Assembly (NCBI GenBank): GCA_017163975.1
Contig: JAFFSR010000239.1
Span: 1,054,001 to 1,118,000, forward strand
Length of the DNA: 64,000 bases
Reading direction: 5' to 3'
From: Anastatus disparis
Lineage: Eukaryota > Arthropoda > Insecta > Hymenoptera > Eupelmidae
The notes under the pieces: generated by a model
Database searches by the model: none
Told to the model about the DNA's origin: nothing
What the model saw: only the letters and a program-made list of their open reading frames with translations
Part shown: positions 13,701 through 24,836 of the stretch, piece by piece
Numbering within the stretch: position 1 is the stretch's first letter
Layout: each line of letters starts with the position of its first letter
Program-made: the position numbers and the translations under genes

Positions 13701-15952
13701 GTCTGAAGGATACTCTAGAGAATCAATTCGCATGATTTTCATATCAAAGTTATAATCGGTATAATGATTATACACAAAAAATTCAAAAAAATTCAGAAAA
13801 TTAGATAAATTTCCAACATTTCTCTTTAAATTTCCTATATAATAACTTTTGGGCCAGCTGTTTCGGAATGCATTTGTCTCGAGGATACTGTAGAGAATCA
13901 ATTTGCATGATTTTCATATCAAAGTTATAATTAGTAAAATAATTATATGTTCAAAATTCAAAAAATTGAGAAATTAGATAAATTTCCAACATTTTTCTTT
14001 AAATTGCCGGTCTAATAACTTTTGGGCCAGCTGATTCTGAATGCGATTGTTTTAAGAAAACTCTAGAGAATCATTCTGCATGATTTTTATATCAAAGTTA
14101 TAATCAGTATAGTAATTATACATAAAAAATTCAAAAAATTGAGAAAATTAGATAACTTCCCAACATTTCTCTTTAAATTTCCTATATAATAACTTTTTGG
14201 CCAGCTGTTTCGGAATGCATTTGTCTGAAGGATACTCTAGAGAAGCAATTCGCATGATTTTCATATCAAAGTTATAATCGGTATAATGATTATACACAAA
14301 AAATTCAAAAAAATTCAGAAAATTAGATAAATTTCCAACATTTCTCTTTGAATTTCCGATATAATAACTTTTGGGCCAGCTGATTTAGAAGGAGATTGTT
14401 TTAAGAAAACTCTAGAGGATCATTCTGCATGATTTTTATATCAAAGTTATAATCAGTATAGTAATTATACATAAAAAATTCAAAAAAATTGAGAAAATTA
14501 GATAAATTTTCAACATTTTTCTTTAAATTTCCGATATAATAACTTTTTGGCCAGCTGTTTCGGAATGCATTTGTCTGAAGGATACTCTAGAGAAGCAATT
14601 CGCATGATTTTCATATCAAAGTTATAATCGGTATAATGATTATACACAAAAAATTCAAAAAAATTCAGAAAATTAGATAAATTTCCAACATTTCTCTTTA
14701 AATTTCCTATATAATAACATTTGGGCCAGCGGTTTCGGAATGCATTTGTCTCGAGAATACTGTAGAGAATCAATTTGCATGATTTTCATATCAAAGTTAT
14801 AATTAGTAAAATAATTATATGTTCAAAATTCAAAAAATTGAGAAATTAGATAAATTTCCAACATTTTTCTTTAAATTGCCGGTAGTCTAATAACTTTTGG
14901 GCCAGCTGATTTAGAACGAGATTGTTTTAAGAAAACTGTAGAGGATCATTCTGCATGATTTTTATATCAAAGTTATAATCAGTATAGTAATTATACATAA
15001 AAAATTCAAAAAAATTGAGAAAATTAGATAAATTTTCAACATTTTTCTTCAAATTTCCGATATAATAACTTTTGGGCCAGCTGTTTCGGAATGCATTGGT
15101 CTGAAGGATACTCTAGAGAATCAATTCGCATGATTTTCATATCAAAGTTATAATCGGTATAATGATTATACACAAAAAATTCAAAAAAATTCAGAAAATT
15201 AGATAAATTTCCAATATTTCTCTTTAAATTGCCGGTCTAATAACTTTTGGGCCAGCTGATTTAGAACGAGATTGTTTCAAGAAAACTCTAGAGGATCATT
15301 CTGCATGATTTTTATATCAAAGTTATAATCAGTATAGTAATTATACATAAAAAATTCAAAAAAATTGAAAAAATTAGATAAATTTTCAACATTTTTCTTT
15401 AAATTTCCGATATAATAACTTTTGGGCCAGCTGTTTCGGAATGCATTTGTCTGAAGGATACTCTAGAGAATCAATTCGCATGATTTTCATATCAAAGTTA
15501 TAATCGGTATAATGATTATACACAAAAAATTCAAAAAAATTCAGAAAATTAGATAAATTTCCAACATTTCTCTTTAAATTTCCTATATAATAACTTTTGG
15601 GCCAGCTGTTTCGGAATGCATTTGTCTCGAGGATACTGTAGAGAATCAATTTGCATGATTTTCATATCAAAGTTATAATTAGTAAAATAATTATATGTTC
15701 AAAATTCAAAAAAATTGAGAAATTAGATAAATTTCCAACATTTTTCTTTTAAATTGCCGAGTCTAATAACTTTTGGGCCAGCTGATTCTGAATGCGATTG
15801 TTTTAAGAAAACTCTAGAGGATCATTCTGCATGATTTTTATATCAAAGTTATAATCAGTATAGTAATTATACATAAAAAATTCAAAAAATTGAGAAAATT
15901 AGATAACTTCCCAACATTTCTCTTTAAATTTCCTATATAATAACTTTTGGAC
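4796..15952 (-). repeat. 175-bp satellite array, right (reverse) arm, about 64 monomers
   Basis: The same monomer in opposite orientation (CTTTTGGGCCAGCTG), running from the inversion point near 4796 to the right inverted repeat. It is over three times longer than the left arm. It contains multi-monomer duplications: about 2.2-2.3 kb (5.3-7.5 copied at 7.5-9.8 kb) and about 1.75-1.92 kb (12.0-13.9, 13.9-15.7 and from 15.7 kb). The two monomer classes (TGATTTAGAACGAGATTG and TGTTTCGGAATGCATTTG) are interspersed, often alternating. Confidence 0.92.
5670..5945 (-). other. Deletion-riddled satellite segment, probable low-quality consensus
   Basis: Aligns to about 7880-8235 base for base except for dozens of dropped bases and lost short runs, for example CTTTTGGGCCAGCTG reduced to CTTTTGGCACTTTTTG. 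Shortened homopolymers and scattered single-base losses are typical of uncorrected long-read consensus, not of satellite evolution. A second such patch lies at about 6350-6500, compared with 8610-8765. Confidence 0.6.
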
Positions 15953-16457
15953 CAGCTGATTCGGAATGCATTTGACTCAAGGAAAGTCTTGAGAATCTGT
16001 TTGCATGATTTTTATATTAAAGTTACAATTTATTAAATAGTTACAAATCAATAATTCCGAAAAATTGATAAAATCTTGAAAATTTTGAGGTTAATAAACA
16101 AAATAATTATAGTCATTACTTTTGGGCCAGCAATTATACGACGCGATGATCTTTAGAAATTATTAAGGGATTAATTCTATTGATTTTTGTGCTAATCCAA
16201 TCATTGATAAAGTATTAATATTTATTAAGTGTGGTAATCTGCGATTTTCTAAAGTTTGGTTATTTTATTGTTTAAACTTTTATTATTAAAGATAATTGAT
16301 TATTTAGTTCTATGTATTGCTAAAAATACATGATTCATTATTATTTAACATTATTTGAGTGATATTTGGTAGAAATGAGAGTATAAAAAGTTTCGGGTCC
16401 CTCATGCTTCTACGCCTATGTACGGCGGATAGGTTCAGCGGGTAGCTTCAGCTTCAT
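15953..16457 (-). repeat. Right terminal inverted repeat
   Basis: Reverse complement of the left repeat, same length to the base, ending GCTTCAGCTTCAT next to the second copy of the target duplication. Confidence 0.9.
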
Positions 16458-16466
16458 ACAGGACTG
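16458..16466. repeat. 9-bp target-site duplication, right copy
   Basis: ACAGGACTG, identical to 1306-1314, directly outside the right inverted repeat. Removing the element and one copy restores ...GTCGACAGGACTGATATCGG... as the empty site. Confidence 0.9.
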
Positions 16467-18931
16467 ATATCGGTAAATTTGCCACTCGATATCACGTAAT
16501 CCAATTTTCCATGCCGACGATAACTTGTGAAGCCGATTACTCTATACCTTTAATATTAGGTCAAAGACTCGTTGAATATCCGTATTGCCATCACCCTTCG
16601 CCGTAAAATCCTCTTACATAATTTAGAAAGGGAAAGAAAGAGAGAAGAGAAAGAAAAGGAAAGAGAGTAAAGCTCTGAGGTATGAGAGTCAATGAAAACG
16701 ATGCCTTTGCATGATTGATGCGTTTTCTCGAGTGAGAGAGCAACGTAGAGTCGTCGATTATGACCTGTCGATACCGCGCCTGTCTAGATGTATTTTAACT
16801 GCTCTCTGAAGCTTTCAAGGTTATGCCACCACAGTAATCGTTGCTGCTACTACCACTATGAGTGAATGATGGTAAAAAAATAAAAAGAAAGAAAAAGGTG
16901 AGGGAAAAAATATTGCCATTTTTTCCCCAACAGCTTTCTAGCTCCAAGTTTTCTTGTTTAGTTATATACGGCTAGTTAACTTGAGGTATGATTCTGAAGC
17001 AGCAAACTTTTAAAGTTGATTCGTCTTTATAAAATTTTCTTGACACTGATATTTAAAAAGTAAATCATTATTTCAAAGTTTTTTATAGTTTTGATTCCGA
17101 AAGTATTCGTATTAATTATTCATGAATAAATATAAAATTTTAATTATTTTTAATTCTTTTTAGGATTTATTGTTTGATGTATAATCGCATTTATTTATAT
17201 ACGAATGACCAAAATATCATTTTTATGTTATGAATTGTTTAAAGCCACCGCACACATGCACGTGTGAATTAAACATCTAGCTTACGAAAGAAATGAATGA
17301 TTTTTATAAATGAATACTCGATCAATCAAGCGAAATAACAATATCAAAATTATACATTTTTTTAATTTAATTTTTTCATTATACTTTCAAACATAGAATG
17401 ATGAATTTTAAATAATGATTTTGCAATATTCTTTTTATACCATAAAACGTATATTATGTTATTTATAACAAGATTTCAATTTAAACTAGAACAATAATTT
17501 GAATACTAAAACAAAATAAATAATATGATTTTTAAAATATATAGATTTGATCTAGTGAAAAATCTAGATCACAGAACTCTTAAATATTTAGCTTTGTGTA
17601 TTTTGGTTTAGAAATAAATAATACCATATAGTAGTACCTTACTTTTTTACTGTTTTTGAAAAATAAAAAAAAAGCAAAAAATCCATATTTATGCGCATGT
17701 TTGATATTTACGCACGCAACGGCACAATTCATAGAATCTATAGCCGATACTTCGCACGAACGCAAAAGGCTTTATTACTTGTGAAATTATTTATAGGAAG
17801 CACATGAATATTGATTAAGTTTTGGAAAAATTGTTAATTTTTTTTTAATTTTACATACGCATGTAAAAAGAGGGTCAAGCTATTGTCCACCATTTGTTCA
17901 ATTAAGTGTGTATAACGATTGAAACGAGATGAATGAACAATGAATCTACAAAAATTAAAATTTCATTGCACGTACTGCAGGCAGAATTAAATAATACAAT
18001 ACTGCGTATAAGTAGTGATCCAATTAAAACATGAATATAATACTTTTCATCCTAGTTTTAAATATATCCTTTCGCGTGAAAGCAAGCCAGAGGGGCTCAA
18101 TTCTCGTTTATAAATTGCAGCTGAATCAACTGGATGCGTCGCGCGTGTCATTACGCGGTGTATACAGAGAGAGAGAAGAGAAGCTGATGAAAGTGAGAAA
18201 CGAGGTCAGGCGTAAGTTCGGCGATGCTCGCTCGCACGTAATCTCTCCTCTAATGACGTTTCTAGCGTTTTGCGGTAATATGCGCTGACGCGTAGCTTAT
18301 AATGACTGACATGAAGTCTTGTAAAGAGGATAATCCGATGCAAAAAGCGCCGTTTGCAATTTTACACTGGTAGTAATGAATGAAACGTAAGATAAGTCAA
18401 TGCGTTGATGTTGTTGCTGCGTCGCATGGCAAAAGATTTCATTTGCCGTGAAAAAGACTCGATCTTATTATTTTATTGCATTTCCTTTTTTTTAATGAAC
18501 GCCTGGGATGCGCTATATTTCCCTTTACTTTGCTATGTCTGCACGTGTGCTTAATGGCTTTAAAAGAAGCTAGATTGAGAGAGAAAGAGAGGAGATTGAC
18601 TTTGAAACTTTTAAAGTAGTATCTTTGATGTCTTTATTAGAGCTTTCAAGCTGGTGAACATTTTTTTTATACTTACTGCTAGTGAGAAAATGATAGTCTC
18701 ATTTTATTTAGCGAGGTTATAAAATTTAGTTACTCAAATTATAGCGAGTTTTATATAGCACTCATAGTCCACGGCAAACCTTCGTTTTAAAAGCTCTTTT
18801 AAATAGGGAATTAATAAAGTGCGATACTTGTTTTAAAATAAATATTATTAAAATACATTTTATTGGTATTTATAATGTTTTTTAATTCATTGAAATAAAT
18901 CTAATTGAAATTTTTATCTTTTTTGTTTCAG
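16467..18931 (+). other. Upstream region of the LRR gene, ending in its last 5' intron
   Basis: No coding gene seen. Purine-rich tract at 16626-16672. A GC-richer patch near 18100-18290 has a good splice-donor sequence, GGC|GTAAGT at 18212, which could end a non-coding 5' exon. The region ends in a clear pyrimidine tract and acceptor (TTTTTTGTTTCAG, AG at 18930-18931), so the LRR gene must have at least one upstream exon. The frame at 18031-18288 has no recognisable protein features. Confidence 0.45.
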
Positions 18932-18943
18932 ACTCAAAGAAGG

Positions 18944-20587
18944 ATGACGCTGACTGCGATATTTTTCTTGTTGGTCATATTTACCACTAGCGTAGTCGCA
19001 GGCGAAGCAGCTTTCTGCCCTAATGGTTGTATCTGTGATGACGAAACCCTCGTTGTATCATGTATTAATGCCAAGCTTGACGTTATCCCAATAGCTTTAA
19101 ACCCAAGTATACAGCGGATCGTCTTGCGTGACAATCAGATCAAAATAGTAGATGCTGCAGCATTCCAATTCTACGGTGACTTACGCAAAGTGGATCTATC
19201 TTTTAACCATTTATTTACGATACCAGATCTTAGTTTTGAAGCACAAAAACAACTAGTCGAACTCCATTTAAAACATAATAAAATTTCAGCACTTACGGAG
19301 AAAACTTTCCATGGACTCAAGTCTCTTACAGTGTTGAATTTACGAGATAATTATTTAGAAACCTTGACTAATGGATTATTTGCGTCTTTGGATAAATTAG
19401 AAGAACTAGATTTGGGAAAGAATCGAATTTCTAGCGTGGAACCAGGTGCGTTCCAGAAGTTGGGATCTCTTAGAGTTCTCTATTTGGATGACAATCAACT
19501 CCAAAGTATTCCATCCGCAGCTCTTGCACCGCTAAATGCGTTGGCTGAATTGCATATCGGACTTAACGACTTCACATCACTGCCAGATGATGCCTTCAAA
19601 GGGTTGGAGAGACTAGCAGTGCTCGATATTACAGCGGCTGGTCTTGACAATATTAGTGATGAAGCTTTTCGCGGTCTTAATGCGCTGAAAAGTCTTAAAC
19701 TCAATGCTAACAAGTTACGGGAGGTTCCAACAAAACAATTATCTATCTTACCCAGGTTAGAGGAACTGACACTTGGCCAGAATTTTTTCACTTCTCTAAG
19801 GTCTGGTGCCTTTAAAGGTCTTACCAATCTTAAGAAATTGGAAGTTTCTGGTGCTACATTATTAACGACTGTAAAGAGTGGAGCTTTTTCTGACAACGGT
19901 AATTTGGAAACTTTGGTGCTTAACAACAACAAAAGACTGACAACATTAGAAGACGGAGCATTGGCTGGTCTACCAAATCTTCGTCATCTTATGCTACGTG
20001 ATAATAATTTCGTAGCATTTTCTGAGTCTCTTGTAGCATGGAATGAACTCAGAAGATTGGATCTTAGCGAAAATCCTTTAGTTTGCGATTGCAATGTGCT
20101 TTGGCTTTCTGATGTCTTAGCACCAAGAAATTCTAGTCCGGTGATCTGTGCTGGGCCAGGTGAACTTCAAGGTAAATCTTTAAGGGGAATGCGACCAGAA
20201 GATCTAGGCTGTGCCTTTTCTGATCCAAGAAAACAGGCTCTATTAGCAACACTATGTGCTGCTGGTATAGCTTTTTTCGCAGGAATTGCTTTCATTCTCT
20301 ATTACCGTTGCAAACGTCGCGTGCGTGATGCTTTCAAAGACTATGAGTGGAAGAACCGAGCAATTTCGCGCAAAGAACATGAGTATCAGAAAACTTTTTC
20401 TGAAGATGAATATATTGTCCGTGCGGCTCACGGTCATCATCATAATCAACATCCACAACACCCTTTGCATCTTCATCACCACCATCAGCAACAACAATTA
20501 GCCGCTCATCAGCAGCAGCTTCAGCAACAACAACAAGCTCATCAAATAGCCTCTGGTATCAAACCAATACCGGTAACAGAACTGTAG
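18944..20587 (+). CDS. caps/trn: Capricious/tartan-type LRR transmembrane receptor, primary 547-aa form
   Basis: Single-pass cell-surface LRR protein; in flies this family guides cell sorting, tracheal and motor-axon targeting. The start is the ATG 12 bases after the splice acceptor, because an upstream in-frame ATG at 18905 lies inside the intron. Residues 1-20 form a signal peptide. An LRRNT cysteine cluster (CPNGCIC) follows, then 14 leucine-rich repeats to about residue 370, an LRRCT (NPLVCDCNVLWL...), a transmembrane helix at about 431-454, a basic stop-transfer (YRCKRR), the juxtamembrane stretch RKEHEYQKTFSEDEY, and a His/Gln-rich tail ending KPIPVTEL. No Ig domain, so not a kekkon. 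Assignment is from family memory of order, repeat number and flank motifs; whether it is closer to caps or trn is not decided. It ends at TAG (20585-20587) in a readthrough context. Confidence 0.9.
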   Translation: MTLTAIFFLLVIFTTSVVAGEAAFCPNGCICDDETLVVSCINAKLDVIPIALNPSIQRIVLRDNQIKIVDAAAFQFYGDLRKVDLSFNHLFTIPDLSFEAQKQLVELHLKHNKISALTEKTFHGLKSLTVLNLRDNYLETLTNGLFASLDKLEELDLGKNRISSVEPGAFQKLGSLRVLYLDDNQLQSIPSAALAPLNALAELHIGLNDFTSLPDDAFKGLERLAVLDITAAGLDNISDEAFRGLNALKSLKLNANKLREVPTKQLSILPRLEELTLGQNFFTSLRSGAFKGLTNLKKLEVSGATLLTTVKSGAFSDNGNLETLVLNNNKRLTTLEDGALAGLPNLRHLMLRDNNFVAFSESLVAWNELRRLDLSENPLVCDCNVLWLSDVLAPRNSSPVICAGPGELQGKSLRGMRPEDLGCAFSDPRKQALLATLCAAGIAFFAGIAFILYYRCKRRVRDAFKDYEWKNRAISRKEHEYQKTFSEDEYIVRAAHGHHHNQHPQHPLHLHHHHQQQQLAAHQQQLQQQQQAHQIASGIKPIPVTEL

Positions 20588-20591
20588 CTAG
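20585..20591 (+). promoter_or_regulatory. Leaky stop codon context TAG-CTAG
   Basis: TAG followed by CTAG, the stop-plus-CUA(G) context associated with efficient readthrough in animals. A potential stem-loop lies shortly downstream: TGGTTC at 20636-20641 against GAACCA at 20655-20660. Confidence 0.65.
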
Positions 20592-21193
20592 AGCTTCGGG
20601 CGGCGAGCCCCAATAGCCACCATGGTGGAGGTGTCTGGTTCTTACCTCACGGTGGAACCACTCCAGCTGAAGGCTTCACCTACATCGATGGGGAAACGGC
20701 GCATAAAATGCGTCATCCGGGGACGCTGCCCGGCTCGAGTTTACGACTTTGCTCGAGCTCAGCTTGTACCAATGGCGACTTGGCCAACGGCTCGGCCACA
20801 ACGCATCATCATTACAATAATCATCATCATCCTCACCAGTCATTGAGGCGTAGTAATAATAATCGTTCTACGCGTACTTCGCCACAGAATGTTTCAACAC
20901 CTAATTCACCGTCACCCCCTCCACCTCCACCTCCAAGATATCCTGCCCAATATCCAACCTTGCCTATGAATGGCAATGCGTGTCACCATTACCAGACTAC
21001 ACGCTATGGATCAGATATGGAAACAAGTACACCTGGTGGTACTCTAGGAGGTAGGGAAAGACGAGACAGAACCAGAGAATCTAGTAGACGCATGGAACAG
21101 CTATCAGCTTCATCGCATCAACAACGTCAAGAGGAGCTTGAAATTCATCACGGAAGCTTGGCTAGACGTGATATTAGCGATTATCACGCGTAA
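20588..21193 (+). CDS. caps/trn: In-frame C-terminal readthrough extension of the LRR receptor (201 aa)
   Basis: Directly after the TAG stop, in the same frame, 201 sense codons run to TAA at 21191-21193. They encode protein-like, low-complexity tail sequence: Gly/His-rich, then PSPPPPPPPRYPAQYP, then an Arg/Glu/Gln-rich end and ISDYHA. Base composition stays coding-like through the stop and falls to AT-rich UTR after 21193. The stop context CTG TAG CTA GAG matches the stop-CUAG readthrough motif. The combined product would be about 749 residues, near the length I recall for fly Tartan, whereas the short form is near fly Capricious. The internal ATG at 20708 is unlikely to be a separate start. 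Alternatives are a sequencing error at the TAG or an unseen intron; no GT..AG pair I found keeps the frame. Confidence 0.75.
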   Translation, partial: LELRAASPNSHHGGGVWFLPHGGTTPAEGFTYIDGETAHKMRHPGTLPGSSLRLCSSSACTNGDLANGSATTHHHYNNHHHPHQSLRRSNNNRSTRTSPQNVSTPNSPSPPPPPPPRYPAQYPTLPMNGNACHHYQTTRYGSDMETSTPGGTLGGRERRDRTRESSRRMEQLSASSHQQRQEELEIHHGSLARRDISDYHA

Positions 21194-21779
21194 GCTATAT
21201 CAAAGATTCACCGGTCCTGTTTTTATAGAAGAGAGAAGATATTGTGAGTGCGTCTCTACGGGTATGATGATGTTGTTGCCACAAGGACTTTTATATTGAG
21301 TGATGAAAAGACTGACAATGAAGTTAGAAGTGGAGGATCTCATAAAGGTTCTCGAGAGGTGGTTAATCGATGTTCCGTGCCGTGATGTGAAACGAAAAGC
21401 AATTCAGATTAGAAATGAAGAGTGTGGGTATGAGTGTTATTATAGATAATCGACGACGAGATACGATTGTTTTAATTAGTTAAGTGTACCTTTCTGCGAA
21501 TCCAGTAATTGTGTGTGAATGTTAAAAATGACTGCATGAGTATTTTGATTAACCTTGTAAATGATAATGCGATGTATTTATTCGAATATGGTTTTTTAAG
21601 TAAGCTAGGCTGTTCTTTCCTTAGGACCCCTTTACCATTGGCAATCCAAGTTTTCGAAAATTGTCCAGCTGTTCAAATGTGAAAATGGCAACCAAAACTA
21701 TCTAAAATTTTAATTATTTAGTTCAATATAAGTTTCTGAAAAAAAATAATGTATTTATTATTTGTGCACATTTAATAAA
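21194..21779 (+). other. Proximal 3'UTR of the LRR gene with first poly(A) signal
   Basis: Non-coding sequence after the final TAA. The first well-formed AATAAA is at 21774-21779, followed by T/G-rich sequence. Longer transcripts using later signals are possible. Confidence 0.5.
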
Positions 21780-24700
21780 GTTTTGTTTGTCAATTTCTCA
21801 ATAATTGTCAGCAAAGGATAACAAACGTAATTTTTGTAAAATTAAAAATTACGAATAACACCTTTAGCTGTGAAAATTTCGACTAGTCGCTACCGTAAAA
21901 AAAGTTATATAGTCAAGCCTTAGATTGCCAATAATCAAACGCGTATATTGTTATATAAAAAGAAAAAAAATTGAGCAAAAATGAATGCAATATAAGTGTA
22001 TCAATGTTTGTGTCAGTCGTTAAGTACAAAGAATCGGAATCTCGAAGAATGTCGCGATTCTTTCTTCCTAGTTTACAAAAAAAAGAACAAAGAAGCAATC
22101 TTGTATGTGTGAAACCGAAAAAAAAATTGTGTATAATTAATTGTATAACGTATGGCTCACAACTTATGTATTTGGACGAAGTCGGTTACGAGAACGAAGT
22201 TCGATTTAGCAGAAAACGGTTTTAAAGCGTATGCGTTTGCGCATGGAGACTTAACTCGTTTATCGCTTTATTACGATAAATGTGAGCACGTACAGGGATG
22301 GGGAGGGGGGCGCGTGTATACACCTTTTTAATTAAAGGACGAATCTTTCTTTGCGACAAAGAAGAAAAAAAATAACGGAAAAAAAAGATAAATAACGAGT
22401 GTCTTTCTTGTATAATATACTATACTCGTACTAAAGGCAATGCTCTCTGTTAAAGATGGAAGCACGCCAAGGCGAAGCACGGGTATCTCTCTCTCACTTT
22501 TTATCCCATTCCTCAACCCTCAAAACTATAAATTTCACTCTTTTTCTCTGTGTGTGTCTTGCGTATCCTCTCATTAAAGAGGATCGTGTATCAAACGAAA
22601 CAAAAAAAAAACTGATATAAAAAGTTATATATAAATATATAAATAACTATCGTTGGATAAAGTTCTAAGGAATTTTCATTGACGTGTATTTCAAAACCCA
22701 ATAGAAAAAAAGAATATATCTCGTGCGTATCGTACATAGTAATACATTCTCAATGTTTGAATTGTTTAAAAAAATAATGAAAAAAGACAAATAAAAATAA
22801 ATACATGCATAATACACATTCACAAACACAGATAGGACACAAAAAATTTACTCATCGAGTTTCTTTAATTCTCGCTAATGAAGAAACTGATATCTTGAGA
22901 CCCTCGATCGAGCTTTTAATTGGCAAAACGATTAGGGGGATATAGAAATTTCGGGGCTAGATTTTTTTTTATCGTCGCGGAAAGAGAAATGTTAGGCGCT
23001 AGAGAATTAATGCATCCCAGTTGCAGTGCTGCTATTGCTATACGGTTTAAAGTCTTGCGAATCGTTTTAACGTTACGAGCGCTATAACTCAATGTGCTTT
23101 TTTTTGCAGATTAATTAATTCTCGTATCCATGAGCATACAGTTCGGTCGTACAAAAAGTTGTAAAAGTTCAAATTTTCTTTTGTTTAGTTTGTTAAACTA
23201 TCGTCGTAATCTATGTGTTTGAAAATACAATTGTAAAAGTTTTATTTCATTTTGATAGTAAAATGCAAAATCACTCTAAATTTCAACTGTAGCATAATGG
23301 ATAAATATAAATTTTATATATCATTTTTAAAATTACATACTTATTTCATTTATTCGAAAGAATCCATCTCATGAGTAATTATTCTTTACTTAATTAATAT
23401 CAATAATAAATTTAGTGTTATAAAAAGCAATATTTCCTTGCAGTCTGTTCGAAAGAGCTTGTACATTTTTTCAATCTCGCCACAACGTTTGTCAAAATTC
23501 ATATTCAAACATATCCAAAGAAGGCATAAGTAGGTACATTAAAAAGGATATGGAACTCGCTGCCAAAGAAAATTAATTTTTTCGCGTACTTCTTGCATCG
23601 TAGCCAAGGGTCCTTTCCCCTCTTCTTGTTATAAAAGCTTCGTTATATTAAAACCTGTCACAGTGCAAAGTGTTTCACGACTTTTTTAAACAGCTTGGAA
23701 AGTAAAAAAGAAAGATATAAACGAAATTGTGTATCGTCGTAACAAAAATAAGCAGCAATATCTCTTAATTTTTTGTTAGTACCAAAGAAAAAAAAGAAAA
23801 AAAAACGAAGGATAAAAAGGAACGAAAATGAATCTAATAAATTAAATGCTATTTCGGTATTAAAAGTTTCTCGCCCCTTTCATGTAATCTCGTTACGCGT
23901 TCGTCTTTAGAAGACAAATTTAATTTGCTTGCCGTAAAATCGTCATCTTATTTTTTCGCATTGAAAAAAAGGAATGTTACTTCTTCTGGTAATGCGAATG
24001 AAAATAAAATAAATCATAAGAGCAAGAAATCAAGTTCTATTGTTAAAATATAAAACAAATAAAAAAAAAACAAAAAAAATAAGTAGATAAAATAAAAAGA
24101 AAAAAAAGTAAAATAAAATATACGATTTCATATATTCGAAGCGCATTAACGGAGCAGAAAAATCGCCGTTCGAATGTTTAAAGGAAGAAAGCGTTGTCGA
24201 ATAAAAGTGCAGAAAATATACGATTTAAAGAAAGAGAGTAAAATAGAAAGAAAGATAGAGAGAGAGAGAAAAGAGATGGAAGAGTAGCGAGGTAGTATTT
24301 CACGTAAGCATGCGACATTAAGGTTCGCAGGAGTGCCAAGTCGTTATATCACTTTCCACCGAGATCTCTAACCTCCCTACATTTCTATACGTTGCTTCGG
24401 TCACATTTATCCTAGCAACCTATACAAGTGTTCCTTATAAGACACGTTTTGAGTTTATTATAAAGTTAAAGAAAAAAACGAATTTGTTAACCGTTACTAC
24501 TTCAAACTGATATAAAATTAAAAAAAAATCAAAGATTTTATTTAAATTATAAATATTTCTTTATTTTAAATTAAATAATGCTTCAATATTTGTAATTATC
24601 CTTGGCTAAAATCAACAATTCTAAGTCCACACATAATAGGAAAGAAAATCTCCAGGGAATTGAAGTATCAGGGTTTGAATGTTCCTCTCTCATCCTGTCT

Positions 24701-24803
24701 TTCGAGCAATTTACTGTTGACTGTATAATGCAAGTCGATAGTCGTCGTTACAACATCGGACACTCACAGTTCAAAGAGAGTTTGTAAGCGTACTCCCGTA
24801 ACG

Positions 24804-24836
<33 letters not shown>

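Larger units (their letters stand above)
1315..16457. mobile_element. Giant non-autonomous Foldback/Mutator-like element carrying a satellite array
   Basis: A 15,143-bp element bounded by long inverted repeats and a perfect 9-bp target duplication. The ends read ATGAAGCTGAAGC and GCTTCAGCTTCAT. Between the inverted repeats there is only a 175-bp satellite in two opposed arrays. No open frame resembles a transposase; the longest frames are satellite-derived, 87-123 codons. A 9-bp duplication with long inverted repeats built partly of tandem repeats is the signature of Foldback and Mutator-like (MULE) elements. hAT and P elements normally make 8 bp. The family assignment rests on this architecture only. 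It must have been moved by a transposase encoded elsewhere. The few differences between its two ends suggest a fairly recent insertion. Confidence 0.82.

Noticed and set aside
4857..15649. Repeated open frames of 65-123 codons with similar peptides (for example 9447-9710, 12590-12853, 13638-13901)
   Set aside because: They are readings of the satellite. The 175-bp unit is not a multiple of three, so each frame breaks within about two monomers; recurrence reflects the repeat, not selection on protein.
1640..15952. Regularly spaced repeats suggesting a CRISPR array or a centromere
   Set aside because: The whole 175-bp unit is repeated with no unique spacers, in eukaryotic DNA. Monomer size is nucleosome-like, but no CENP-B-type box was seen, and the array is bounded by transposon ends.
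18905..18943. Upstream in-frame ATG giving a 560-residue LRR protein
   Set aside because: It lies within the intron, before the acceptor at 18930-18931, and would place a weak sequence ahead of a perfect signal peptide.
20573..20762. An intron removing the TAG (donor CCG|GTAACA at 20573)
   Set aside because: The acceptors checked (20616, 20666, 20762) give 44, 94 and 190 bases, none a multiple of three, so none preserves the downstream frame. 44 bases is also too short.
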